A stretch of 32,981 nt of DNA from positions 1 to 32,981 of the forward strand of contig DGWH01000042.1 of NCBI GenBank assembly GCA_002395225.1. Direction: 5' to 3'. Origin of the DNA: Christensenella sp. UBA4263. GTDB taxonomy: Bacteria > Bacillota > Clostridia > Christensenellales > Aristaeellaceae. The notes under the pieces were generated by a model that saw only the letters and a program-made list of their open reading frames with translations, ran no database searches and was not told where the DNA came from. Below are positions 23,800 to 32,981 of the stretch, in pieces; position 1 is the first letter of the stretch, and each line of letters starts with the position of its first letter. A program made the position numbers and the translations under genes.

Positions 23800-25452
23800 T
23801 CAGGCTTCCATAATGATCGGCAGAATCATCGGATTGCGTTTCAGCAGATCATTCAGATAGGTATGAAGGTCATCCTTGATCCCGTTCTTAATGGCCGTCC
23901 AGTCGGCCTGCGTTATTTTATCATATCTGGAAAGAACATCCAATACCACATTTCGTGCGCCTGTGATCAGCTCCTCATTCTCACGCACATAGACAAATCC
24001 ACGGGAGATCAGTTCCGGTCCCGAAATGATCTTCCCCGTTTCCTGACTGACCCCGACCACCACAATGATCAGGCCGTCCTGGGAAAGATGTTTCCGGTCC
24101 CGCAGCACCACGGACCCCACATCCCCGACCCCGAGGCCGTCCACCATGATGGAGCCCGTGGGAATCGGCCCGATGATGTTCGCCTCGTTCCAGTCAAGCT
24201 CCAGCGCCTGTCCCAGTTCAAGGATAATCGCCCGGTCCTCCGGTATCCGCATATCGCGTGCCAGCTGAATATGCTGTTTGAGCATCCGGTATTCGCCGTG
24301 CACCGGGATGAAATAGCGGGGTTTCGTCAGGGCCTGAATGAGTTTCAGTTCTTCCTGACAGGCATGTCCGGAAACATGCACATCCGCAATCCGGTTGTAA
24401 ATGACATTTGCGCCGCATTTGTACAGGCGGTCCACAATCCGGGACACCATGATCTCATTGCCGGGAATCGGCGTCGCTGAAATCACCACGGTATCCCCTT
24501 CGTGAATCTGAAGGCGCCGGTGATCACTGTTGGCCATCCGGGTCAGTCCGCTCATGGGTTCCCCCTGACTGCCGGTGGTCAGAATCACCGTCTCGTGGTC
24601 ATCATAGCAGTCAAGATCCGGAATCTCGCAGTACACATCCGGCGGGATGCGCAGTTCCCCGATCTCTCTGGCCAGATTCGTGACGCTGATCATGCTGCGT
24701 CCCACAAAACAGATTTTCCGCTTAAACTCAATACAGTAGTTGACGATATGCTGAATCCGGTGAAGGTTCGAGGCGAACATGGCAATGATGATCCGCCCTT
24801 TGGCCTCTTTAAAGAAATTCCGGAAGGTTTCCGCAATTTTCCGCTCACTCATGGTATACCCGGGCTTTTCCACGTTGGTGGAGTCGGCAAGCAGTGCCAG
24901 AACTCCCTTGCTGCCCCAGGCCGCCAGTGTCTGCAGATCCGTCATCTCCGCATGAATGGGCGTAAAGTCGATTTTAAAGTCTCCGGTAAAGATCACCGTT
25001 CCCGCGGGACAGGTAATCGCCAGGGCACAGGCACCGTTAATGGAATGGGTTACCTGAATAAACTGAACGGAAAACGCGCCCGCTTCAATTGTCTCTCTGG
25101 GTTTAACCACCTGAATATAGGCACTATCGATTCCGTTATCCTCAAGTTTGCCTTTAATCAGGGCACAGGTAAGTTTCGTCCCGTAAATCGGTGCGGGAAC
25201 ATGGGGGTAGACATAAGGAAGCGCCCCAATATGGTCCTCATGTCCATGGGTAATCACGTAGGCTTTCACCCGGTCACGGTTCCGTTCGAGATAGGTAACA
25301 TCCGGGATGACCAGGTCAATGCCCAGCATATCCTGTCTGGGAAAAATCGAACCGCAGTCGACTACGATAATGTCGTTTTCGTATTCGAGCGCCGTAATGT
25401 TCTTTCCGATTTCACCCAGACCGCCGAGAGGAATGATTCGTAATTTCTGCAT
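23800..25452 (-). CDS. rnj: Ribonuclease J
   Basis: RNase J is the 5'-to-3' exonuclease and endonuclease of Bacillota mRNA decay and rRNA maturation. The 550-residue protein has the MBL motif THGHEDH (His69, His71, Asp73, His74) and the beta-CASP region with TTGSQGEPMSGL. Further features are the substrate-contact motif VHVSGHACQEE, the late catalytic HGEYRML and a C-terminal domain ending near residue 550. Length and order match RNase J1/J2. ATG 25452 has GGGAGGG about 5 bases upstream. It is the first gene of a five-gene operon (rnj, ylbF-like, mltG, U32 peptidase, recD2) read from a near-consensus promoter at 25533-25561, with a short hairpin in its leader. Confidence 0.96.
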   Translation of the reverse strand: MQKLRIIPLGGLGEIGKNITALEYENDIIVVDCGSIFPRQDMLGIDLVIPDVTYLERNRDRVKAYVITHGHEDHIGALPYVYPHVPAPIYGTKLTCALIKGKLEDNGIDSAYIQVVKPRETIEAGAFSVQFIQVTHSINGACALAITCPAGTVIFTGDFKIDFTPIHAEMTDLQTLAAWGSKGVLALLADSTNVEKPGYTMSERKIAETFRNFFKEAKGRIIIAMFASNLHRIQHIVNYCIEFKRKICFVGRSMISVTNLAREIGELRIPPDVYCEIPDLDCYDDHETVILTTGSQGEPMSGLTRMANSDHRRLQIHEGDTVVISATPIPGNEIMVSRIVDRLYKCGANVIYNRIADVHVSGHACQEELKLIQALTKPRYFIPVHGEYRMLKQHIQLARDMRIPEDRAIILELGQALELDWNEANIIGPIPTGSIMVDGLGVGDVGSVVLRDRKHLSQDGLIIVVVGVSQETGKIISGPELISRGFVYVRENEELITGARNVVLDVLSRYDKITQADWTAIKNGIKDDLHTYLNDLLKRNPMILPIIMEA

Positions 25453-25476
25453 GATGCCCTCCCTTCTTCTGTTTTA

Positions 25477-25502
25477 GGCTGTCCATAAGTCGTGCGACAG
25501 CC
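25477..25502 (-). promoter_or_regulatory. Hairpin in the rnj leader
   Basis: GGCTGTC and GACAGCC (7-bp arms, 12-base loop) fall between the promoter and rnj start. There is no U-run. It may protect the 5' end of the transcript from RNase J itself; this is inferred. Confidence 0.4.
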
Positions 25503-25532
25503 GCATAATGACATGCGTGCATAATTTTATTT

Positions 25533-25561
25533 ATTCTATTAACAAAATGTATCTATGTCAA
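25533..25561 (-). promoter_or_regulatory. Sigma-A type promoter of the rnj operon
   Basis: On the minus strand TTGACA (25561-25556) and TAGAAT (25538-25533) are 17 bases apart: a perfect -35 and a 5/6 -10, with an AT-rich spacer. Transcription would start near 25526, giving a leader of about 75 bases. Confidence 0.85.
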
Positions 25562-25884
25562 CCTATTCTGTAAACTCCCTGTGAATTTCGTGTAATCCTT
25601 CACAATCCAAAATATGTTTTAGGCATAAGTGCTATATCTTTGCCCATCTGTTCTTATTCAAACTCTATGATCCACATTTTCCCTGCTGTTTCCCACCGGA
25701 TCTGTGTCAGATCAGGTGCACATTGTCCTCCCGTTCCCGGTTCATCTGTTCATTGTCTCCGTTTTTCCGGATACGAAAAAAAAGGACCCCGAAAGCTTTA
25801 TTGTCCGTCCTGCCTCTTTCATTTACTTCAGGCGCAATCCTGACGGTTTAAACCAGAGCGCCTTCCTGTCTGGAAGACGCTCTG
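25562..25884. other. Intergenic stretch with two hairpins, no gene
   Basis: Nothing convincing is coded here. A hairpin at 25854-25884 (CAGAGCG-x-CTTCC arms, 5-base loop) is fully paired only in minus-strand RNA, where a G-U pair replaces the C/A mismatch. It directly follows the TGA at 25885 that would end the decayed frame at 25885-26396. A weaker GGAC/GTCC stem followed by eight T (25783-25776, minus strand) lies further on. Together they look like the terminator region of the lost gene. Confidence 0.45.
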
Positions 25885-26396
25885 TCACTTTGGTTTATTT
25901 TTTTCGCAGAGAATAAAGACCCTGGCATCAATCTCTTCAGCAGTTTCGTCAATAGCTTTATCCGTCATCCCGGCAGGGAGCTCCACCACATCCATGCTGT
26001 TGTCAAATACAGATTCCGAATCCATCTGAAAAGCTTGAAGTCGGCAAAATCCTCTTCATCATCAGACTCTTTATCCTTTGGACAAACGATCACCAAACTG
26101 TTTTTCCAGTTCTGATATGTCAGTTCATTCTGGTGTGTCAGCCCGTGTCCGTCAAGCCGTTCATGCTCTTTTCCCGCCATGGCAATCTCATGATCTATCA
26201 AGACGAGCACCGTGAGTGTATCCGCATATTTCATCAAAAGGTCAAACCGCCAGCAGCGGATCAATCGATAGAAGCATCTCCATATCTCTTCGTGATTCTC
26301 GTCATAACTCTTGTAAAACCACAGCCGCCGTCTGACAGCTTTTTCAGTGCGATGCAGTGATCGAAAACGCAGTAGAAGCAGGAAGTGAAGAGTCAA
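25885..26396 (-). pseudogene. Decayed gene of unknown family
   Basis: One frame is open from 26396 to 25965 (143 residues, with SLVIVCPKDKESDDEEDFADFK near its end). The more gene-like C-terminus lies in a second frame: it resumes around 26040 with FQMDSESVFDNSMDVVELP and AIDETAEEIDARVFI and ends at TGA 25885, followed at once by a hairpin. This suggests a frameshift near 26040 in a former gene. The upstream half (26100-26396) has poor coding character in all frames and no ribosome site, and 26347-26382 is repeated elsewhere. I do not recognise the family. Confidence 0.4.
26347..26382 (+). repeat. 36-bp direct repeat, copy 1
   Basis: This 36-base segment (core TGCAGTGATCGAAAACGCAG) matches 27872-27907 at 33 of 36 positions in the same orientation. 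In copy 2 it ends exactly where the similarity to the AlbA-type gene begins, so it may mark a recombination join. Confidence 0.75.
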
Positions 26397-26865
26397 AGCA
26401 AAGGGAGCGTTCTTCCAGATCAGCTTCTTCAGCGACCCGGTCTATGATATAACGCTGTTCCTGCTACGCATCCATGCAGCCACCTCATTTGATCCAATAA
26501 TATTTCTGATTCGGGCTCGTGGGCTTATCTGATATTGTCAGAAGCAGTTTACCCGCCTGAATCATTGGAGCAAGAACATTTTTTCGGAAATATTCTCTTG
26601 ATTTAATCCCGCAAAATTCCTGTATTTCTGACCTTGTTCGAGGTTCAGAACAATATTCCAGTAGCTCGTTTAGCTTGTTGATATTAAGATTAATTGTTAT
26701 ACCCTGATTAACGTCTGCATTTTCTGCATGCGTGTTGCTTGCGTACTCAGCTTGCGTACTGCTTGCGTACTCAGCTTGCGTACTAACTTCACCACTTGCA
26801 ACAGGCGATACACCCGGCCCGACCTTCATCATGGAGCCTGTTGTCAGTGGAATAATGATCTCAAA

Positions 26866-26995
26866 TACATGATTCGCCCGACATAAGGTATTATAAAAAT
26901 CAAAAACCACTATATATTGTGGTTTAGAATGTGCCTAACCACTGTGTTTAGTAGTTGCTTTTCCAAAAAGGTACTTTGTTCGGGTGAATCATACA
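26866..26995. mobile_element. MITE-like element (122 bp) with 12-bp TIRs and 4-bp target duplication
   Basis: The element proper is 26870-26991. Its ends are TGATTCGCCCGA and TCGGGTGAATCA, which are inverted repeats with one mismatch. It is flanked by TACA on both sides (26866-26869 and 26992-26995), a target duplication. Inside are nested inverted repeats (AAACCAC/GTGGTTT at 26904-26925 and GTGGTT/AACCAC at 26919-26942). It codes for nothing and must have been moved by a transposase in trans. Its insertion breaks the ATP-binding protein remnant, and its removal restores the frame. Confidence 0.8.
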
Positions 26996-27038
26996 TCGCC
27001 CTCGATGAACTCTGGCTCAGCGCCACTGTAAAGCTTCG

Positions 27039-27096
27039 TATATTTGTAGCAATTTCGCATGCCGCTGCCCGGCTCATCCGCGAAACCAATCTCCCT
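27039..27096 (+). repeat. 58-bp homologous segment of AlbA-type gene, copy A
   Basis: Matches 27908-27965 at 50 of 58 positions in the same orientation. Both encode, on the minus strand, the IGFADE-GxGMRN-YKYT segment of the ATP-binding protein, which shows that two related copies once existed here. Confidence 0.8.
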
Positions 27097-27106
27097 CCTG
27101 GAAATG

Positions 27107-27221
27107 GACCGATCAGTATCATTTCTGCCGATACTGACTTTCCATTTCTCTTTCTGAATTCTTTTGCCAGCTCCTTCAGAACCTGTTCCAGGTTCTCTTT
27201 TGTAAAAGGCTGGTCAGACAA
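27107..27221 (-). pseudogene. DUF6036-type nucleotidyltransferase, 5' fragment only
   Basis: The first 38 residues (SDQPFTKENLEQVLKELAKE, then FRKRNGKSVSAEMILIG) match the N-terminus I know from DUF6036 / AbiEii-like nucleotidyltransferases, which normally continue GGAAV... with the nucleotidyltransferase core. Here the sequence jumps after MILIG into the remnant of another gene, so the catalytic domain is lost. The start is TTG at 27221, overlapping the stop of the XRE gene by 8 bases. In Clostridia these two genes are commonly found as a pair that resembles a toxin-antitoxin module; that role is inferred. Confidence 0.65.
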
Positions 27222-27786
27222 CGTTCCTCACATCGCTCTCGATGATGTTGAAACGTCTGAATTCCGGGATTGCTTCCTGTTCCGCTTCGCGCAGCGGCGC
27301 TTCAGACTTTAACACTTCACTTGTTATCAGCACGCCGATCGGATATACAGGCTTAGCCAGCCTCCTTGTACGGATGTCATCATATTTCGTGCAAATCGGA
27401 ATGTTGTTTTCCCTGGACAGATAGTCAAGCATGGCCAGCAAATACAACGCTTCCGGATACCACTTACGTTCATAGAGCGTTCTGATTTCATCCGATTCCA
27501 ACACATGAATCATGAAATCAACATCGCCCATATTCTTTACATAATGGCATGTATTGCTCTTAAACGTTTCAAATGATGCACGATGATCTGAAACTGCAGA
27601 TTCAAGAATCTCCTCTATAGACACACCAAGGACTTTTGCAATTCGATAGAGTGTCCCTGCAGAGCACTTCTCCAGATCAACCTTGCCGCTGCAAATATCG
27701 TTAATCGTAGACTGTGGCACACCGCTCACTTTGCTGAGCTTATATTTCGTCATCTGTTTCTTTTCCAGTTGTTCTGTAATCAGCAT
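27214..27786 (-). CDS. XRE-family regulator with C-terminal partner domain (antitoxin-like)
   Basis: The 190-residue protein has an N-terminal helix-turn-helix of the XRE/Cro type (about residues 11-60: TKYKLSKVSGVPQSTINDIC, then GTLYRIAKVLGVSIEEIL). A conserved C-terminal region follows, with FMIHVLESDEIRTLYERKWY and PEALYLLAMLDYLSRENNIP and a tail ending IPEFRRFNIIESDVRNVV. This layout is typical of the gene preceding DUF6036 nucleotidyltransferases. It is intact even though its partner is truncated. ATG 27786 has GGAGAGGAG about 10 bases before it; an in-frame TTG 6 bases earlier is possible. A promoter with a perfect -10 lies just upstream. It may still repress its own promoter. Confidence 0.8.
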   Translation of the reverse strand: MLITEQLEKKQMTKYKLSKVSGVPQSTINDICSGKVDLEKCSAGTLYRIAKVLGVSIEEILESAVSDHRASFETFKSNTCHYVKNMGDVDFMIHVLESDEIRTLYERKWYPEALYLLAMLDYLSRENNIPICTKYDDIRTRRLAKPVYPIGVLITSEVLKSEAPLREAEQEAIPEFRRFNIIESDVRNVV

Positions 27787-27822
27787 CAGCAAGCGTCTCC
27801 TCTCCAGAATCTACTACGGCTA

Positions 27823-27851
27823 ATTATAACGCTTTACTGAAGCAGCTGCAA
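27823..27851 (-). promoter_or_regulatory. Candidate promoter of the XRE gene
   Basis: On the minus strand a perfect TATAAT (27828-27823) lies 17 bases after a weak -35, TTGCAG (27851-27846). The start would be about 30 bases before the XRE gene, as expected for a short self-regulated unit. Confidence 0.5.
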
Positions 27852-27871
27852 ATCCGATCCGTGTCGTAACA

Positions 27872-27907
27872 GTGTGGTGCAGTGATCGAAAACGCAGAAG
27901 AAGCAGG
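27872..27907 (+). repeat. 36-bp direct repeat, copy 2
   Basis: Partner of 26347-26382 (33 of 36 positions). It abuts the AlbA-type homologous segment beginning at 27908. Confidence 0.75.
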
Positions 27908-28205
27908 TATATTTGTATCAGTTTCGCATGCCGTTACCAAACTCATCCGCGAAACCAATCTTCCTGAATATCTTGAAAATTGGCGGGGACTTGGCAAGAG
28001 TTTATACGTCTTCAAACCCAGAACGCCGAAGCCATGAGCACGGTTTCCGTTCTCATTCAGAATACGCTCTCTCAATAACCGTCTTGGATACATAGCCGTT
28101 GCTGTAATCGCGGTGTGACAGACTGTTCGAGATGATTTCACACAGGATGTCATCTCTGACACTCACGCTCTGAGTAACCTGCCAGAACACGAACTTTCTA
28201 AGAGT
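27908..28205 (-). pseudogene. Internal remnant of a second AlbA_2/HATPase_c_4 ATP-binding protein
   Basis: Read from 28205, one frame gives SVSVRDDILCEIISNSLSHR and DYSNGYVSKTVIERAYSE before a stop. This is the ATPase N-box region of the family (usual form EIxSNxLxHRDYSSGYxAK). A second frame continues NGNRAHGFGVLGLKTYK, and a third gives PPIFKIFRKIGFADEFGNGMRN with a stop where the sister copy has Cys, then YKYT. At least two frameshifts and one nonsense change are needed, and both ends are missing. The segment 27908-27965 is 86 percent identical to the copy at 27039-27096. Confidence 0.7.
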
Positions 28206-28217
28206 TCCGGTTCATTG

Positions 28218-28248
28218 AAAAAAGAAGTTCTCTGCAAAAACAGAGAAC
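28218..28248 (-). terminator. Terminator of the ftsK-hisS-rseC-trxA unit
   Basis: GTTCTCTG and CAGAGAAC (8-bp perfect arms, 6-base loop) are followed on the minus strand by TTCTTTTTT. It begins about 70 bases after the trxA stop. On the plus strand it is followed by TACCTTTTT, so it can work in both directions. Confidence 0.85.
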
Positions 28249-28318
28249 TACCTTTTTATTGCGCAGATCGCAGAATCAATCCGTTCCTCAGTCAGAATCG
28301 GATCAATTCGAATCAAAA

Positions 28319-28633
28319 TCAGAGAACCGCACTCAGCATGCCGTCCAGATTGGCTTCACTGGTGACGCCGACGGACATGTTGACCTTCTCACCGTTCTTG
28401 AACAGGAGAATAGACGGGATGCTCATGATGCCATAGCGCTGGGCCAGATCCGGATTCTCATCCACATCGACCTTGCCGACAACGACTTTGCCCTCATACT
28501 TGGCAGCAATCTTCTCAATGACCGGTGCCATAATCCTGCACGGTCCGCACCAGGTTGCCCAGAAATCCACCAGTACCGGGAGATTTCCCTTCAGAGCCGC
28601 ATCAAAGCTCTCTGTGTTCATCTGCTGTGCCAT
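28319..28633 (-). CDS. trxA: Thioredoxin
   Basis: The 104-residue protein is a plain thioredoxin with active site WATWCGPCRIMAP (Cys pair near residues 32-35), the cis-Pro motif SIPSILLF and the usual length. It reduces disulfides in cytosolic proteins with electrons from thioredoxin reductase, which is not in this window. I chose ATG 28633, with AAGGAGG 7 bases before it; the longer open frame has no support. It follows the RseC-family gene by 95 bases, a gap with a GC-rich hairpin but no clear promoter, so it may be co-transcribed. Confidence 0.96.
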   Translation of the reverse strand: MAQQMNTESFDAALKGNLPVLVDFWATWCGPCRIMAPVIEKIAAKYEGKVVVGKVDVDENPDLAQRYGIMSIPSILLFKNGEKVNMSVGVTSEANLDGMLSAVL

Positions 28634-28728
28634 AATTGTTCCTCCTTCTGCAGACATGCGCGGTAGCCTTTGCCCTGTCCTCTGTCTGCCTTTGACATGC
28701 CGCCCACCGGCGGACCGCATTACTCAGG

Positions 28729-29148
28729 TTATGGATGTTCGATGGAAACAATCTTCGGTTCCCATCGCCCTTTCGCAAAATGCGGGTCAATGACTCGCAT
28801 GAAAAGGTACGCCAGGACTGTCCCCAGCAATGCGATGACTGCCATGAACAGTTCGGAATTCATCTGCGGGAAACGGGGCGCCAGGAAATAACCGGCAGCC
28901 AGTCCCAGCAGAAAGCCGGCAAGCGGGATCAGGTAGGCAACCATGGAGGCCATGACCACATGTGAATCATCCAGTTCAACCTCTACGATGTCTCCAACCT
29001 CGGCCTTGCCTTTCAGCCGGATTTCGTGCTGCTTGCAGCTGTTGCTGCCCCGGGGACAGTTGTGGCAGTCGCCGCAGGCCTCCGGCCGCTCAAAGGCAAC
29101 CGTCATGACCCTGCCGTCACATTCTTTGACAATTCCCTTATTAAGCAT
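28729..29148 (-). CDS. SoxR-reducing system protein RseC family
   Basis: The 139-residue protein fits RseC/MucC (PF04246). It has an N-terminal beta domain with a Cys cluster (CGDCHNCPRGSNSC near residues 25-38), then two membrane helices (about 68-88 and 100-118). In gamma-proteobacteria RseC acts with the Rsx/Rnf complex and in envelope stress control; in Clostridia the partner is probably Rnf, but no rnf genes are in view. Its ATG at 29148 overlaps the hisS stop by 8 bases, so translation is likely coupled to hisS. Confidence 0.85.
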   Translation of the reverse strand: MLNKGIVKECDGRVMTVAFERPEACGDCHNCPRGSNSCKQHEIRLKGKAEVGDIVEVELDDSHVVMASMVAYLIPLAGFLLGLAAGYFLAPRFPQMNSELFMAVIALLGTVLAYLFMRVIDPHFAKGRWEPKIVSIEHP

Positions 29149-30418
29149 TGCTCTGCCCTTTCACAAAAGCCGCGATGCCTGCCGCGTCGGTGAGGGCAAA
29201 CGGCTTCTCCTCGTGGCTTTCCATCTGCCGCAGCCGGATCTCTCCGTGGTCCAGTTCATCCTCACCGATGGTGACCACATAGGCGGCACCGGCCTTATCC
29301 GCATACTTGAACTGGGCCTTCATGGAACGCCCGACGTGATCGATGTCCGCCCGGATCCCCTCGTGCCGCAGCGCCGCACAGAGTTCAAGGGCAGCCATTC
29401 TTGCCTTTTCGCCGTAATTGGCAATATAGACCTCCAGCAGATCCGGTTTGGGAATCACCACACCGGTCTGTTCCATGACCATCAGCAGGCGTTCCATTCC
29501 CATGCCGAAGCCGACACCGGCCATGGCCGGTCCCCCGACTTCCTCAATCAGATGGTCATACCGGCCGCCGCCGCAGACCGTCAGCGGTCCCTCCGGCAGG
29601 CGGGCAATGATTTCAAAGACAGTCTTGGTATAGTAATCCAGTCCGCGGACAATCTGAGGATCCACGGTATAGCCAATCCCAAGTGCGGAAAGGGCCGTTT
29701 TCAGGGTTTCAAAGTGACTGCTGCAATCTTCACAGAGGTAGTCAATCATCTTCGGTGCACCCACTGCCGCCTTCTTGCAGGCCTCTTCCTTGCAGTCCAG
29801 GAGCCGCATGGGATTGCGTTCGAATCTGCTCTTGCAGTTCTCGCACATTTCTCCGATTTTCGGCGCAAAGAACTCTCTCAGCACCTCATAATATCTGGCA
29901 CGGCATTCCGGGCAGCCGATGGAGTTGATGTGCAGCTCAAGACCCTTGACCCCCAGGGAACTGGTGATGTTCCAGGCCAGAGCGATCAGCTCGGCATCCT
30001 CTGTTGCCAGAGGTGCGCCGAACACCTCCACGCCAAACTGATGGAATTCCCTGAGCCGTCCGTTCTGGGGCTTCTCGTAGCGGAAATTCGGCATGGACAG
30101 GTAATACATCTTTGCCGGCAGAGTTTCCGCATAGAGCCGGCTCTCGATGAACGAGCGGACCACGGAGGCCGTGCCCTCAGGCTTGAGGGTAATGGAGCGT
30201 CCGCCCTTGTCCATGAACGTGTACATCTCTTTCTGCACCACGTCCGTGGTATCCCCGACGCTTCTCAGAAACAGTTCCGTATGTTCAAACATCGGGGTGC
30301 GGACCTCGCGCAGTCCGGCCAGGGCCGTCATCCGGCGAATCCGCTCCTCCACATACTGCCATTTATAACTCTCCGTCATGGGAACATCCCGTGTTCCCTT
30401 GGGTGCTTGCGTTAACAT
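29141..30418 (-). CDS. hisS: Histidine--tRNA ligase
   Basis: A class II aminoacyl-tRNA synthetase of 425 residues. The N-terminus APKGTRD and motif 2 region FRYEKPQNGRLREFHQFGVE match HisRS, as do the histidine-specific loops RGLDYYTKTVFE and GGGRYDHL and motif 3 GFGMGMERL. The C-terminal anticodon-binding domain starts near residue 325. The insertion domain carries several cysteines (CPECR, CENC, CEDC) as in Bacillus HisS. ATG 30418 has GGAGGG 6 bases before it. No T-box leader is present; it is read from the ftsK side and overlaps the RseC gene. Confidence 0.97.
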   Translation of the reverse strand: MLTQAPKGTRDVPMTESYKWQYVEERIRRMTALAGLREVRTPMFEHTELFLRSVGDTTDVVQKEMYTFMDKGGRSITLKPEGTASVVRSFIESRLYAETLPAKMYYLSMPNFRYEKPQNGRLREFHQFGVEVFGAPLATEDAELIALAWNITSSLGVKGLELHINSIGCPECRARYYEVLREFFAPKIGEMCENCKSRFERNPMRLLDCKEEACKKAAVGAPKMIDYLCEDCSSHFETLKTALSALGIGYTVDPQIVRGLDYYTKTVFEIIARLPEGPLTVCGGGRYDHLIEEVGGPAMAGVGFGMGMERLLMVMEQTGVVIPKPDLLEVYIANYGEKARMAALELCAALRHEGIRADIDHVGRSMKAQFKYADKAGAAYVVTIGEDELDHGEIRLRQMESHEEKPFALTDAAGIAAFVKGQSNA

Positions 30419-30444
30419 CCCTATCCCTCCAGATTAGCATTCCC

Positions 30445-30466
30445 GGCCCGGTTCCATGAACCGGCC
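30445..30466 (-). promoter_or_regulatory. Intercistronic hairpin between ftsK and hisS
   Basis: GGCCGGTTC and GAACCGGGCC pair with one bulged base and a 3-base loop. No U-run follows on the minus strand, so it is probably an mRNA-processing or stabilising element rather than a terminator. It lies about 15 bases after the ftsK stop. Confidence 0.45.
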
Positions 30467-30479
30467 GGCAGATCATGAA

Positions 30480-32981
<2,502 letters not shown>

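Larger units (their letters stand above)
26485..27106 (-). pseudogene. C-terminal remnant of an AlbA_2/HATPase_c_4 ATP-binding protein, split by a MITE-like element
   Basis: Proteins of this family (Schlafen-AlbA_2 domain plus divergent ATPase and winged helix) are putative regulators or defence-linked factors. The remnant starts with REIGFADEPGSGMRN and YKYTKLYSGAEPEFIEGDV. It is cut by the element at 26870-26991 and continues FEIIIPLTTGSMMKVGPG, then a repeat-rich hinge (three copies of a TQAEYAS-like unit). It ends in a winged-helix tail (LLEYCSEPRTRSEIQEFCGI, KPTSPNQKYYWIK). Removing the element and one target copy joins GDV to FEIIIPL in frame. The N-terminal two thirds are missing: at 27106 the sequence switches abruptly to the 5' part of a DUF6036 gene. 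Confidence 0.75.

Noticed and set aside
25640..25916. Plus-strand open frames of 60-70 codons
   Set aside because: No ribosome site, low-complexity Cys/His/Phe composition and overlap with the hairpins at 25776-25884.
26917..27312. Plus-strand open frame of 131 codons
   Set aside because: It runs across the MITE end, the ATP-binding remnant and the DUF6036 fragment, all of which make sense only on the minus strand.

Overview
This window is one stretch of a Bacillota chromosome, most likely a gut or rumen Clostridia. The grounds are the gene set (RNase J, a YlbF-family protein, MltG beside a U32 peptidase, RecD2, a clostridial-type FeoB with its small Cys-rich partner, Rpn nucleases with EEGREEG tails), Gram-positive Shine-Dalgarno sites of the GGAGG type, and sigma-A type promoters. 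Genus cannot be read from the sequence alone. Except for the feoB pair at the left end, every gene lies on the minus strand.

Layout from left to right: (1) 1-2297, the 3' part of feoB, a 52-residue FeoB-associated Cys-rich membrane protein and a terminator. (2) 2497-3725, an AT-richer patch with a frameshifted Rpn-family nuclease and a second, orphaned Rpn tail. (3) 3844-8721, a signalling unit: promoter, 236-aa membrane protein, 1021-aa hybrid histidine kinase with two receiver domains, and an MBL-fold hydrolase. (4) 8811-13681, a sugar-type ABC importer in the order binding protein, permease, double ATPase, permease, with a structured leader and a partial terminator after the binding-protein gene. 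(5) 13793-14906, a 67-aa protein of unknown function preceded by a leader of about 350 nt, a strong promoter and a 10-bp palindrome at the start of transcription, followed upstream by AT-rich DNA. (6) 14907-18574, an orphan extracellular solute-binding protein and a 797-aa exported peptidoglycan-binding protein in one transcription unit. (7) 18631-25561, a housekeeping operon rnj-ylbF-mltG-U32 peptidase-recD2 with a good promoter and terminator. (8) 25776-28205, a graveyard of accessory genes: two decayed copies of an AlbA-type ATP-binding protein, an intact XRE regulator, a truncated DUF6036 nucleotidyltransferase, direct repeats, and a 122-bp MITE-like insertion. (9) 28218-32981, ftsK (cut by the window end), hisS, an RseC-family protein and trxA.

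The clearest new observation is the MITE-like element at 26870-26991. It has 12-bp terminal inverted repeats and a 4-bp target duplication, and removing it with one target copy restores the reading frame of the ATP-binding protein it interrupts. The second is the regulated-looking promoter and long leader upstream of the 67-aa gene. The third is the pairing of an orphan solute-binding protein with a wall-binding protein.
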